In this document: positions 25,221 to 33,298 of the stretch, piece by piece
How positions within the stretch are numbered: the stretch's first letter is position 1
Layout of the letters: each line of letters begins with the position of its first letter
NCBI RefSeq assembly: GCF_000010805.1
Contig: NC_012522.1
Span: 6,324,001-6,388,000 of the forward strand
Source: Rhodococcus opacus B4
Lineage (GTDB): Bacteria; Actinomycetota; Actinomycetes; Mycobacteriales; Mycobacteriaceae
DNA length: 64,000 nucleotides
Direction of reading: 5' to 3'
Program-made: the position numbers and the translations under genes
The notes under the pieces: model-generated
What the model was told of the DNA's origin: nothing
The model's database searches: none
Seen by the model: only the letters and a program-made list of their open reading frames with translations

Positions 25221-26261
25221 TCAGGCATGACCGGCCCCGATTCGGAGGAACCGCAGTGACTCGTCGAGCACGCCCGACCCCCGCAATCCCTGCAGGTGGG
25301 CCAACCGGGTGAACCGGGTGGTGAACAGCTCGTCGGTGAGACCCCATCGCACGTAGTTCTCGTACAGCTCGACCGCGCCGTCGGCGACGGTCCACTGCGG
25401 TGCGTATCCCTCGAATGCGGTTCTGATAGCGCTGAAGTCGACGCGGTAGGACCGTGGATCCGGTCCGGTCTCGCCGGTGAGGGCGACCGTCGACCCCGGC
25501 ACCGCGGCGGCGGCCGCGTCCGCGATCTGCGCGACGGTGACGTTGTTGGCTTCGATGCCCACGTTGTAGGCGCGGCAATGGATTGCGCCCGTCGGCGCCA
25601 CCAGTGCGGCGCAGAACGCGGCGGCGATGTCGCGCGCATGGACGAGTGGACGCCACGGCGTGCCGTCCGACAGCACTCGCACCGTGCCGGTCAGAGTGGC
25701 GACCCCGACGAGGTTGTTGAGAACGATGTCCGCACGCAGGCGGGGCGAGAACCCGAACGCGGTCGCGTTTCGCAGAAAGACCGGTGAGAACCCCGAGTCG
25801 GCGATGCCGGCCACGTCGTCCTCTACGCGGACCTTGCTTTCCGCGTACGGGGTGAGCGGACGGAGGGGGGCCGATTCGGTCACCAGGTCCTCGCCCGCCG
25901 AGCCGTACACGGAACATGTCGATGCGTACAGGAATCGTTTCACCCCAGCATCTTTCGCGATGTTTGCCAGGCGAACCGACGCGTGGTGGTTGATGGCGTA
26001 GGTGACGTCGGGGGCAAGTGAACCCAGAGGGTCGTTCGACAGGGCGGCAAGGTGAATCACCGCGTCGAACCCGGCCAGGTGGGCCTCCGTCACGTCCCGC
26101 AGATCCACATCCACGGACGGGGGATCGGCAGGGGCGGGACCGAGGAGACAGTCGGCGAACAGCCCGGAATCGAGACCGACGACGTCGTGACCCGCTGCTC
26201 GCAGCGCCGGGACCATGACCGAACCCAGATAACCCTGGTGTCCGGTGAGGAGCACTCTCAT
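25221..26261 (-). CDS. NAD-dependent sugar epimerase/dehydratase (extended SDR)
   Basis: A 346-residue extended short-chain dehydrogenase. The NAD site is MRVLLTGHQGYLGSVMVPAL (GxxGxxG). The adenine/acid element is DVDLRDVTEAHLAGFDAVIH. The catalytic residues are Ser/Thr in LYASTCSVYG and Tyr/Lys in TPYAESKVRVE (YxxxK). The C-terminal part contains NVGIEANNVTVAQIADAA. It acts on an NDP-sugar as epimerase, reductase or dehydratase; the sequence alone does not separate these. ATG at 26261 with AAGGA upstream is used, since the longer frame to 26336 runs into the deacetylase gene. Stop and start of neighbours are almost touching (26261/26263), so it belongs to the operon 28958 to 25221. Confidence 0.85.
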   Translation of the reverse strand: MRVLLTGHQGYLGSVMVPALRAAGHDVVGLDSGLFADCLLGPAPADPPSVDVDLRDVTEAHLAGFDAVIHLAALSNDPLGSLAPDVTYAINHHASVRLANIAKDAGVKRFLYASTCSVYGSAGEDLVTESAPLRPLTPYAESKVRVEDDVAGIADSGFSPVFLRNATAFGFSPRLRADIVLNNLVGVATLTGTVRVLSDGTPWRPLVHARDIAAAFCAALVAPTGAIHCRAYNVGIEANNVTVAQIADAAAAAVPGSTVALTGETGPDPRSYRVDFSAIRTAFEGYAPQWTVADGAVELYENYVRWGLTDELFTTRFTRLAHLQGLRGSGVLDESLRFLRIGAGHA

Positions 26262-26262
26262 G

Positions 26263-26913
26263 TCAGGTCCTTCCGAATCGGATGGTCGTCTTTTCGAGGA
26301 CGAACGCTTCGGCGTACAGCCGCCGGCACTGCACACCCCGAAGCCGGGTCACGCCGAGAAACGCTTCTTCGTCGAACCAGTCGCGGTCGACCTGGGACGG
26401 GTAGTGCTTGAGCAGAACCCGGCACTTTTCCTCCGCGACCGCCCGTATCAGCGGGTGGAAGACGGTGGGCTGGGGGGTGTCGGCCTCCCATTTGAGGATC
26501 TCGTATCCCAGCACGAGATGGTCCCGAAACACGGTCGGCACGAGTTCGGCCAGTAACCGGTGATCCTGGTGAGCGTCCCCGCGGTGCGGCGCGAACACGA
26601 TGTCGGGCTCACACCGTCGCCGGAATCCCTCGAGTGCAGTCTTGATCGGTTCCCAATACGCGGGCGCGCGCCCGTCCGGAACGTCGAGGACGTCGAGTTC
26701 GATGTCCGCGCCGGGGCACAGTGCGGCGAGCGCGTGACGTTCCTCGATCTCTCTCCGGGAGTCGTTGCCCGACAGCACGAGCGCGCGTACCCGAAGACCC
26801 GGAGACGCGGACGACAGAGTCAGCAGCGTCCCGCCCATCCCGATCGCGATGTCGTCGCAGTGTGCGCCGAGAACCGCGATCTCGGCGACATGCGGGGCGT
26901 GGAGGTCGAACAT
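26263..26913 (-). CDS. PIG-L/LmbE family deacetylase
   Basis: A 216-residue zinc-dependent N-deacetylase. The metal motif near the N-terminus is LGAHCDDIAIGMGGTLL, a variant of the canonical AHPDDE with H-C-D-D-I. The second ligand motif is PHRGDAHQDHRLLAE (HxxH type: H-Q-D-H). Family members remove acetyl groups from GlcNAc-type sugars or related amides. The Glu-to-Ile change at the first motif affects a position that is usually acidic, so activity needs testing. The gene lies 1-3 bases from both neighbours in the nucleotide-sugar operon and may create a free amine that is later acylated. Confidence 0.85.
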   Translation of the reverse strand: MFDLHAPHVAEIAVLGAHCDDIAIGMGGTLLTLSSASPGLRVRALVLSGNDSRREIEERHALAALCPGADIELDVLDVPDGRAPAYWEPIKTALEGFRRRCEPDIVFAPHRGDAHQDHRLLAELVPTVFRDHLVLGYEILKWEADTPQPTVFHPLIRAVAEEKCRVLLKHYPSQVDRDWFDEEAFLGVTRLRGVQCRRLYAEAFVLEKTTIRFGRT

Positions 26914-26916
26914 GGG

Positions 26917-27702
26917 TTATGACACCGCCTCCTGCTCCCACACCATCCACGGATGGATGCCCTTCGAATAGTTGGCGTCGAGTTCGGCACGCTCCTTGAA
27001 GGTGTCCGCCGGCTTCCAGAAGCCGTCGTGCCGGTATCCGAACAAGCGCCCCTCGCCCGCCAGGGTCTCGCAGACATCCGCTACCAGGTCACCGCCCGGT
27101 GGGAGCAGGTCGAAGATTTCATCGCTGAGAACGAAGTACCCGCCGTTTTCCCAGACCGGCAGCTGACTGACCGGAATGATCTCCTTCACCTCCCCGTTCT
27201 CGGCCACGTTCACGCAGTGGAAGGAGGACTGCGGCGGGACGACGAGCATCGATGCTGCCGCACCGGATTCGTGGAACTTCGCGACCACGTCGTCGAGGGG
27301 AGCGTCGGTCAGCACGTCGGCGTAGTTCGCGAGGAAGTACTCGTCGCCGTCGAGATACCGTCGTACGCGGCGCAGTCGCTCACCGATTGCCGATTCGAGG
27401 CCCGTGTCGACGAACGTGATGGACCAATCGCTGATGTCGGAATTGAGAAGCTCGATCTTGTTGGCGTGGAGCACGAAGTCGTTCGATTCCGCTTCGCGGT
27501 AGTCGAGGAAGAAGTCTTTGATGGCCTCGGCGCCGTACCCCAGGCAGAGGATGAACTCCTTGTGCCCGAAGTGGGCGTAGTAGTGCATCACGTGCCATAG
27601 CAGGGGCCGGGGGCCGACCATCTGCATCGGCTTGGGGATGGCGTCGTTGCGGTCGTTGCGCATCCGCATGCCGTAACCGCCACAGAACAGGACAACTTTC
27701 AT
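26917..27702 (-). CDS. rfbF: Glucose-1-phosphate cytidylyltransferase-like (RfbF family)
   Basis: A 261-residue sugar nucleotidyltransferase that would form CDP-glucose from CTP and glucose-1-phosphate. Visible are KVVLFCGGYGMRMRNDRND, the family-typical IPKPMQMVGPRPLLWHVMHY, FILCLGYGAEAIKDFFLDYR, YFLANYADVLTDAPLDD and the C-terminal GFWKPADTFKERAELD (RfbF has FWxxMDTLRDK...). The length agrees with RfbF (257-262). In classical pathways RfbG (CDP-glucose 4,6-dehydratase) follows, but no such gene is in the window. Start codon overlaps the preceding methyltransferase stop as TAATG. Confidence 0.83.
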   Translation of the reverse strand: MKVVLFCGGYGMRMRNDRNDAIPKPMQMVGPRPLLWHVMHYYAHFGHKEFILCLGYGAEAIKDFFLDYREAESNDFVLHANKIELLNSDISDWSITFVDTGLESAIGERLRRVRRYLDGDEYFLANYADVLTDAPLDDVVAKFHESGAAASMLVVPPQSSFHCVNVAENGEVKEIIPVSQLPVWENGGYFVLSDEIFDLLPPGGDLVADVCETLAGEGRLFGYRHDGFWKPADTFKERAELDANYSKGIHPWMVWEQEAVS

Positions 27703-28958
27703 TACGTGAGCCTCCTTGCCCCGCTGTCGGGTTGAAATGTTGCCGCGTGCAGGGAGGGGAGCGGGAAGACCAGCTCACCGCCCCACTCGGCGATGAATCG
27801 CAGCTGTTCGGTCAGTTCGGTCTCGAGATTCCAGGGCAGCGCGAGGACGACGTCGGGCCGGTCCTTCTCGATCTGCTGCGGATCGAGGATCGGGATCCGG
27901 GTGCCCGGCGTGTACCGACCGTGCTTGTACGGATTCCGATCGACCGTGTACTCGAGGAGGTCGGGACGTACTCCGCAGTAGTTCAGCAGTGTGTTCCCCT
28001 TGCCGGGAGCCCCGTAGCCGACGACTCTCCTGTTCTGTGACCGGCAGTCGAGGAGGAACCTGAGCAATTGCTGACGCACGGACCTCGCCCGCGGTTCGAG
28101 TCCGAGGTAGCCGTCGGCACCATGCAGCCCGGCTGCCTCCTCCTGGCGCAACACCGCGTCGACGCGGCCGGTCGGCACGCCGCCGGCGCCGTCGGGACGC
28201 GCCCAGATCCGAATCGATCCGCCGTGGGTGTCCAGCAGTTCGACGTCCACGACGGCGAGGCCTGCTGTTGCGAGCACGCGGGTGGCGGACAACACCGTGT
28301 AGTACTGGAAGTGCTCGTGGTAGATCGTGTCGAACTGTGCGAGGCCGACGAGATTCAGTGCGTGGTGAACCTCGATGCTCAGCCATCCGTCGTCTGCGAC
28401 GAGCGCGCGAAGGGCCCGGGTGAATCCGAGAAGATCGGGAACGTGGGCGAAGACGTTGTTCGCGACCACGAGGTCCGCAGGTCCGTGTTCCGTCCGGACC
28501 CGCGCGGCGAGGTCCTCGTCGAGAAATGCCGTGAGGGTGGGCACTCCGCGCTCGCGGGCCGCCGCGCCGACGTTGTGCGACGGTTCGATTCCGAGGCACC
28601 GGATCCCGGCGGCGACGCAGTGTTGCAGAAGATAGCCGTCGTTGCTCGCCACCTCCACGACCGACGACGTGTGGTCGAGTCCTAGCCTGGCGACTGTCGA
28701 GTCCACGAACAGCCGCGCGTGTTCGACCCAGGAGTCCGAGAACGAGGAGTAGTACGCGTAGTCGGTGAAGGTGTCCTCCGGAGTGATCAGCGCGGGGATC
28801 TGCAGGAGTAAACAGTCTTCGCACAGCCGGAGGTGCAGCGGGTAGGTGACTTCCGGAGCGTCCAGGGCCGGTTCGGTCAGAAAGAGTTCGCAGGGCGGGG
28901 TCGCGCCCAGATCCAGGATGCTGCGCATCCTGTCGGATTTGCACAGTCGGCAGAGCAT
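27702..28958 (-). CDS. NDP-hexose C-methyltransferase (TylCIII/NovU-like)
   Basis: A 418-residue C-methyltransferase of 4-keto-deoxysugars. It contains the N-terminal zinc-binding domain (CRLCKSDRM and CEDC), the SAM-binding motif SVVEVASNDGYLLQH with GIEPSHNVGAAARERG, the active-site loop DTIYHEHFQYYT (Y-H-E-H), and the C-terminal Rossmann-like domain RRVVGYGAPGKGNTLLNYCG ending with WGGELVFPLP. Together with cytidylyltransferase, epimerase and RmlC-like protein it implies a branched, methylated deoxysugar in the polymer. ATG at 28958 is selected because GGGAGG lies six bases upstream; the frame is open to 29039. First gene of a minus-strand operon whose promoter region carries operator copy B. 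Confidence 0.87.
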   Translation of the reverse strand: MLCRLCKSDRMRSILDLGATPPCELFLTEPALDAPEVTYPLHLRLCEDCLLLQIPALITPEDTFTDYAYYSSFSDSWVEHARLFVDSTVARLGLDHTSSVVEVASNDGYLLQHCVAAGIRCLGIEPSHNVGAAARERGVPTLTAFLDEDLAARVRTEHGPADLVVANNVFAHVPDLLGFTRALRALVADDGWLSIEVHHALNLVGLAQFDTIYHEHFQYYTVLSATRVLATAGLAVVDVELLDTHGGSIRIWARPDGAGGVPTGRVDAVLRQEEAAGLHGADGYLGLEPRARSVRQQLLRFLLDCRSQNRRVVGYGAPGKGNTLLNYCGVRPDLLEYTVDRNPYKHGRYTPGTRIPILDPQQIEKDRPDVVLALPWNLETELTEQLRFIAEWGGELVFPLPSLHAATFQPDSGARRLT

Positions 28959-29308
28959 GGGCAGCCTCCCTTCGCCCCGATCCCCGGTCGCGACGCCGAC
29001 TGTTGGATGCGTCACACCAGGGGTACTCGATTCCTCCAATTAACCACATCGAGGTGAGGTAAACAAGAGCAAAACCAACTTGAGGTCTGTTACAAGGCTT
29101 TAAAACTACTACTTATCCTTCATTTATCTACTCGAGATGGGTGGATAAATGGGTTAGGCAATTGCAGTTTCCGGCACTCACCGGGGTGAATGGTCGGGAC
29201 TGCGGATTCGTAACGAGGTATGGTTGAACTTCATCGCCGAATTGTCGGTGGGCGAACGATATTGCAGTTGCAGGCTCTGAGTGACGACGACGTCGGAGGG
29301 GGTGCCCG
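28959..29308. other. AT-rich divergent promoter region
   Basis: A 350-bp region without genes between divergent starts 28958 and 29309. It is markedly richer in A and T than its surroundings. It holds operator copy B (29072-29092) and an inverted repeat with arms CATTTATC (29121-29128) and GATAAATG (29144-29151). A ribosome-binding site GGAGGGGG precedes the ATG at 29309. Confidence 0.7.
29072..29092. promoter_or_regulatory. Repeated island operator, copy B
   Basis: Left arm AAACCAACT, spacer TGA, right arm GGTCTGTTA. It matches the consensus AAACANACC / GGTNTGTTT at all but two left-arm positions and the last right-arm position. It lies between the minus-strand nucleotide-sugar operon (start 28958) and the plus-strand effector-binding genes (start 29309). 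Confidence 0.65.
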
Positions 29309-29761
29309 ATGCCATTCGTCATAGTCGAACGCAAAGAGACTCTGGTCGCCGGACTGGCCGTCCGCAGTCCGAAAAGGGCGCTGGGGAAGGCGCGTGACAA
29401 GGATCTGGAAAGGACCTGGTCGACCCTTCTCGCGCAGAACGTGGACAAGCCGCTGGCTTCGGCCTATGTCGACCACGCTCCCGAGATCAACTCGTACTAC
29501 ACGCAAATCGTGGGCTACGAGTGCACTTCGATCGAACAGGTCGCACGCGGGCACTTGGTATCGCGGATTCCTGCGGGAACCTATGCGAAGTTCTCCTCGG
29601 TCGGGACCTTTCCCGACCTCTTCGATGCGCTCTGGGGGCAGATTCGCGACGCGGAAGAATCGCATCAGATTCAGCGGTCCTACACTGGCGACTTCGAGTT
29701 CTACCCACATGCCTTCGGGATTGATTTGTATGTGGCGATAGTGCCACCCGTCACGAGGTAG
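29309..29761 (+). CDS. Small GyrI-like / effector-binding domain protein 1
   Basis: A 150-residue protein made of a single effector-binding (GyrI-like, AraC effector or Cass2-type) fold without a DNA-binding domain. The SHS2-type repeats are visible: FVIVERKETLVAGLAVRSPK at the N-terminus, INSYYTQIVGYECTSIEQV mid-protein, SRIPAGTYAKFSSVGTFPDL and the ending DFEFYPHAFGIDLYVAIVP. Such stand-alone domains bind small hydrophobic or cationic ligands and may act as sinks, sensors or hydrolases. ATG at 29309 has a strong ribosome-binding site. Only 8 bases separate it from a paralogue with the same plan, so the two form an operon. Biological ligand unknown. Confidence 0.8.
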   Translation: MPFVIVERKETLVAGLAVRSPKRALGKARDKDLERTWSTLLAQNVDKPLASAYVDHAPEINSYYTQIVGYECTSIEQVARGHLVSRIPAGTYAKFSSVGTFPDLFDALWGQIRDAEESHQIQRSYTGDFEFYPHAFGIDLYVAIVPPVTR

Positions 29762-29769
29762 GGGCCGCA

Positions 29770-30195
29770 ATGAGTTTCGAGATCGTCAAGCGTGAGTCCG
29801 CCGACTTCGGGGGACTGGTTCTGCCGCGCACGGAACTCAGTTCGTCGGCGCACGCGACCGATCTGATGAAGTTCACGCGCGAGCGCGTCCGGCAGCGGGG
29901 CGTCGAGGAACTCGCCACCGTCTATGTCGCAGTACCGGACCTGGGGTGGACGGCGGTGGTCGGATACCGCTGTGTCGACCTCGCTCATCTCGCCATCGGA
30001 GACGTGCTGGTGCGTGTCCCGGCCGGCTATTTCGCCAAGTTCACCCCCGACGGGCGCTCGTCCGACCCGATCGAGGACGTGTGGATCCAGGCCGAGCTGG
30101 CCGAGAAGGAAGGGCGCATCGAGCGCGCCTACGCGGAGGAGCTCGAGGTCTTCCGCGCCCCGAACAATGTGGAACTGTTTATTTCCCTCGCCTAA
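29770..30195 (+). CDS. Small GyrI-like / effector-binding domain protein 2
   Basis: A 141-residue paralogue of the preceding gene product with the same order of elements: MSFEIVKRESADFGGLVLPR, LGWTAVVGYRCVDLAHLAIG, LVRVPAGYFAKFTPDGRSSD, AEKEGRIERAYAEELEVFRA and the hydrophobic end NNVELFISLA. Identity with the first copy is low apart from the PAGxYAKF core, so the duplication is old or the pair was acquired together. A possible heterodimer or a pair of ligand-specific binders can be imagined. It is followed by operator copy C. Translation starts at ATG 29770, with GGTAGGGG upstream. Confidence 0.8.
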   Translation: MSFEIVKRESADFGGLVLPRTELSSSAHATDLMKFTRERVRQRGVEELATVYVAVPDLGWTAVVGYRCVDLAHLAIGDVLVRVPAGYFAKFTPDGRSSDPIEDVWIQAELAEKEGRIERAYAEELEVFRAPNNVELFISLA

Positions 30196-30209
30196 TTGCA
30201 GATCGACAA

Positions 30210-30230
30210 TTACCGACTTGAAGTTTGTTT
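30210..30230. promoter_or_regulatory. Repeated island operator, copy C
   Basis: Left arm TTACCGACT, spacer TGA, right arm AGTTTGTTT. The right arm matches at eight of nine positions and the left arm is weak. It lies 15 bases after the stop of the second effector-binding gene and about 168 bases upstream of the operon starting at 30388. Confidence 0.5.
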
Positions 30231-30387
30231 TCGAGCCCATTTCTGGCGTCACAGGTGACAAATCCGGCGTAAACGCGGAAAATGAGTAGCCGCGGGGCTG
30301 TGACCGGGTTCGTGTGTCCAGTTCTTGGGGTCTTTACGTAACCCGTGAGTCCCCGGAATTGCCGCACCGACTCCGATGGGAAAGCCA

Positions 30388-31164
30388 ATGCCAGTTGAAC
30401 AGCTGTCGCGTCCGCAGGTCGACACACGGTCGACCGAGACCTTACTCGATCGAACTCTGAGTGCGTGGGATCCGCGGTCGGAGTGTCGCTTCGTCGTCGC
30501 CCGGCCCGAGGAGGAGCCGACTCTGTGGGAAGCCTATCTCGAGGGTGCCTTGGCGGGCTATCGCAAGTACGGCGCCGAGAAGGCGCTCGAGTACCGCCGG
30601 ATCCAGGCCGGCGACACCACCGCGCTGTTCATCGTGGCCATCGATCCGGACGGCTCGGTCGCAGCGGGCGTCCGCGCCCAGGGTCCGTATCTTGTCGCTG
30701 ATCAGGCACATGCGATCACGGAGTGGGGAACCGACGCCGGAGCTCCCGCCGTTCGGCGAATGATCGAGGACCGGCTGCCGTTCGGAGTCGTGGAGGCGAA
30801 GGGTGCGTGGGTGTCGGGCAGCGCTGCTCGGCGGGGTGAACTCGTCGCCGCACTGGGCCGTTTCGCCACCTTCTCCATGGATCTGCTCGACGTTCAGTTC
30901 ATGCTCGCGACCGCTGCATCCCACGTTCTGGACACGTGGCGAACCACCGGTGGGGTCGTGGCCGACCATATTGCTCCCGTGCCCTATCCGGATGACCGCT
31001 ACGAGACGCGGCTGATGTGGTGGGATCGGAGTAGGCGTCGGGGCCGCGCCGAAACCATGCAGCTGGCCCAACTGTTACTCACGACGTCTCGACCGACGCC
31101 GTCGGCAGCCATCGCGACGGGGACGGGAGGAGACGTCGTCCGGCCGATGCGGAGCGTCTCGTGA
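30388..31164 (+). CDS. GNAT-fold N-acyltransferase-like protein (FeeM/autoinducer-synthase-like), function unknown
   Basis: A 258-residue protein with no membrane segment. The fold pattern suggests a GNAT enzyme of the N-acyl-amino-acid-synthase (FeeM) or homoserine-lactone-synthase type: CRFVVARPEEEPTLWEAYLE at the start, the conserved-looking TTALFIVAIDPDGSVAAGVR beta strands, AQGPYLVADQAHAITEWGTD, and GAWVSGSAARRGELVAALGR in the acceptor-binding region. This is a fold-level guess; a search is needed. GTGA overlap with the next gene (31161-31164) shows it is translated together with the E1-like/nitroreductase protein and then the c-di-GMP enzyme. ATG 30388 is preferred because GGGAAAG lies five bases upstream; ATG 30376 adds four residues. 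Confidence 0.55.
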   Translation: MPVEQLSRPQVDTRSTETLLDRTLSAWDPRSECRFVVARPEEEPTLWEAYLEGALAGYRKYGAEKALEYRRIQAGDTTALFIVAIDPDGSVAAGVRAQGPYLVADQAHAITEWGTDAGAPAVRRMIEDRLPFGVVEAKGAWVSGSAARRGELVAALGRFATFSMDLLDVQFMLATAASHVLDTWRTTGGVVADHIAPVPYPDDRYETRLMWWDRSRRRGRAETMQLAQLLLTTSRPTPSAAIATGTGGDVVRPMRSVS

Positions 31165-33284
31165 ACGAAGCCCACGGTGAGTACACCGCACTGCTGCTCG
31201 ACGAGGGCCACTCCGGGGACGCGGCGGTACTCGACCGCCTCCGCCGCGACCCCGCGGTAGTCTTCGTCGATCGACTCGACCATCAGCGGGACGCTCTGCG
31301 TTCCCTGGTTCCCGTGCCGGACCCCGGTGTGCTGGACGAGGCTCCTGTGTGGGCGTACTACTCGTGGCGAAGGACCGTGGTGCGTCTGCTCGGTCCCACG
31401 TCGTTCCGGCTGTTGCGGCTGGACCGGAATCGGAACAAGATCACCGCTCAGGAGCAGGAACGTCTCAGGGGCGTCACCGTCGGGATCGTCGGTCTCAGCG
31501 TCGGGCACGCGGTCGCGCTGGCCCTCACGCTGGAGGGCGCGTGCGGCGGGTTGCGGCTCGCGGACTTCGACACCCTCGAGCTGTCCAACCTGAACCGGGT
31601 TCCCGGCACCGTTCTGGACCTCGGCGTCAACAAGGCCGTGGTCGCCGCCCGCCATATCGCGGAGATCGATCCCTACGTCACTGTGACGTTATGGAAGGAC
31701 GGTGTCGACGTCGAATCGGTGGCCGATTTTCTGGACGGCACGGACGTGGTGATCGACGAATGCGACTCCCTCGACGTCAAGGTGTCCCTGCGGCGGGAGG
31801 CCCGGCGCCGGGGATTGCCGGTGCTGATGGCGACCAGTGACCGGGGTCTGCTGGACGTCGAACGATTCGACGCCGAACCCGATCGACCCGTGTTCCACGG
31901 CGTGATCGGTGATGTCGACGTGGAATCGCTGGCGGGTCTCGGCTCGCGGGACAAGATTCCGCTCGTGTTGCAGATTCTCGATGCCGGACAATTGTCGGCG
32001 ACGATGGCGGCGTCGTTGGTGGAGGTGGACGAAACCATCTCCACGTGGCCCCAGCTCGGGGGTGAGGTAGTGCTCGGTGGGGCGGAGGTCGCGGCGGCCG
32101 TGCGGCGCATCGGGCTCGGGCAGCCGCTCGCGTCGGGTCGGTGCCGGATGGATCTGGACGAGCATCTCGATGCCCTCGCCGATCCACCGCTGCCGCAGGA
32201 CCTGCCGGACGGTTCCGTGAACCGGGCTGCGGCCCTGCCACAGGATGCCGTCGATACCGTCGTGAATGCCGCGGCCCGCGCGCCGTCCGGCGGCAACGTC
32301 CAGCCGTGGACGATCGCGGCGGACGACGCGGGACTGACCATCTCCCTGGCTCCGGAGCACACGACGGCCATGGACGTCGGGTACCGGGGCAGTTGCGTCG
32401 CGGTCGGTGCCGCGCTGCACAACGCCCGGATCGCCGCGTCCTCCGCCGGGCTTCTCGGCGCCGTGACGGTCCACGCCGGCGATGCGGGGCTTCCCGTCGC
32501 CACCATGACGTTCGGCAGCGGGAACGACCGGGAACTCAGTGACCGCTACGAGCACATGCTCGACCGGACCACCAACCGCAGGCTGGGCGTTCCCCGGCCG
32601 TTGGACGACTCGCAGGCCGGCCTTCTCGCGGAGGCCGCGGCTCGCGAAGGCGCCCGCCTCTGCCTGGTCACCGACCGGGACGACATCGCGGCGATCGGCG
32701 CCATCCTGGCGGAGTCGGACCGCATCCGTTTCCTCACACCCACCCTGCACCGCGAGATGATCGGCGAGTTGCGGTGGCCACCCCGGGATTCGGTCGACAC
32801 CGGCATCGACGTGCGCGCGCTGGAACTCGATTCGGCAGAACTGTCGACGCTCGCGCTGTTGCGGAGACCCGAGGTGATGGAACGACTCGGCGCACAGGAC
32901 GCCGGTCGGGCGCTCGGTAAGTCCACCGCGGACCGGATCGCGTCGAGCTCGGCGGTCGCGGTCATTGCGATTCCGGGCACAGCCTCTCGGGACTACGTGC
33001 GCGGCGGTGAGGCGACGGAAAGCGTGTGGATCCACGCGCAGGCGCTCGGCCTCGCCGTCCAGCCGATTTCGCCGGTGTTTCTCTATGGTGTGGAAAGTGC
33101 GGAACTCGAACAACTCTCACCGCGGTATGCGGCACCATTGGAGAGGCTGCGGGAAGAATTGTTCGACGTCGTCGGAGCGAAGGCAGGTGAGGCGCTCGCC
33201 ATGGTGTTACGGCTCAGCCATGCGCCGGGCCCGTCGGTTCGGAGCGAGCGCCGCGCCGACCGGGTGCGAAGGCGGATATCGTAA
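31161..33284 (+). CDS. ThiF/E1-like and nitroreductase fusion protein (Rv1355c family)
   Basis: A 707-residue fusion. Residues about 100-340 are a ThiF/MoeB/E1-like adenylating domain: the nucleotide loop is VTVGIVGLSVGHAVALALTL, and LADFDTLELSNLNRV is the expected D...N-x-x-R element. Residues about 365-650 are a nitroreductase-like flavin domain: VVNAAARAPSGGNVQPWTIA is the FMN-binding start, and the late segment ESVWIHAQALGLAVQPISPV is equally typical. M. tuberculosis Rv1355c (annotated moeY) has this architecture and also sits beside a GAF-GGDEF-EAL gene. No ubiquitin-like or ThiS-like partner is seen nearby. The catalytic cysteine of the E1 part is not obvious. Reaction and substrate are unknown; by analogy it may modify a peptide or small molecule. 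Confidence 0.8.
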   Translation: MNEAHGEYTALLLDEGHSGDAAVLDRLRRDPAVVFVDRLDHQRDALRSLVPVPDPGVLDEAPVWAYYSWRRTVVRLLGPTSFRLLRLDRNRNKITAQEQERLRGVTVGIVGLSVGHAVALALTLEGACGGLRLADFDTLELSNLNRVPGTVLDLGVNKAVVAARHIAEIDPYVTVTLWKDGVDVESVADFLDGTDVVIDECDSLDVKVSLRREARRRGLPVLMATSDRGLLDVERFDAEPDRPVFHGVIGDVDVESLAGLGSRDKIPLVLQILDAGQLSATMAASLVEVDETISTWPQLGGEVVLGGAEVAAAVRRIGLGQPLASGRCRMDLDEHLDALADPPLPQDLPDGSVNRAAALPQDAVDTVVNAAARAPSGGNVQPWTIAADDAGLTISLAPEHTTAMDVGYRGSCVAVGAALHNARIAASSAGLLGAVTVHAGDAGLPVATMTFGSGNDRELSDRYEHMLDRTTNRRLGVPRPLDDSQAGLLAEAAAREGARLCLVTDRDDIAAIGAILAESDRIRFLTPTLHREMIGELRWPPRDSVDTGIDVRALELDSAELSTLALLRRPEVMERLGAQDAGRALGKSTADRIASSSAVAVIAIPGTASRDYVRGGEATESVWIHAQALGLAVQPISPVFLYGVESAELEQLSPRYAAPLERLREELFDVVGAKAGEALAMVLRLSHAPGPSVRSERRADRVRRRIS

Positions 33285-33298
33285 CGACAGGAGGGCCC

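Noticed and set aside
29121..29151. Inverted repeat CATTTATC / GATAAATG as a terminator
   Set aside because: It lies in a divergent promoter region, is AT-rich with a 15-base loop and has no T-run. I mention it only within the region entry.
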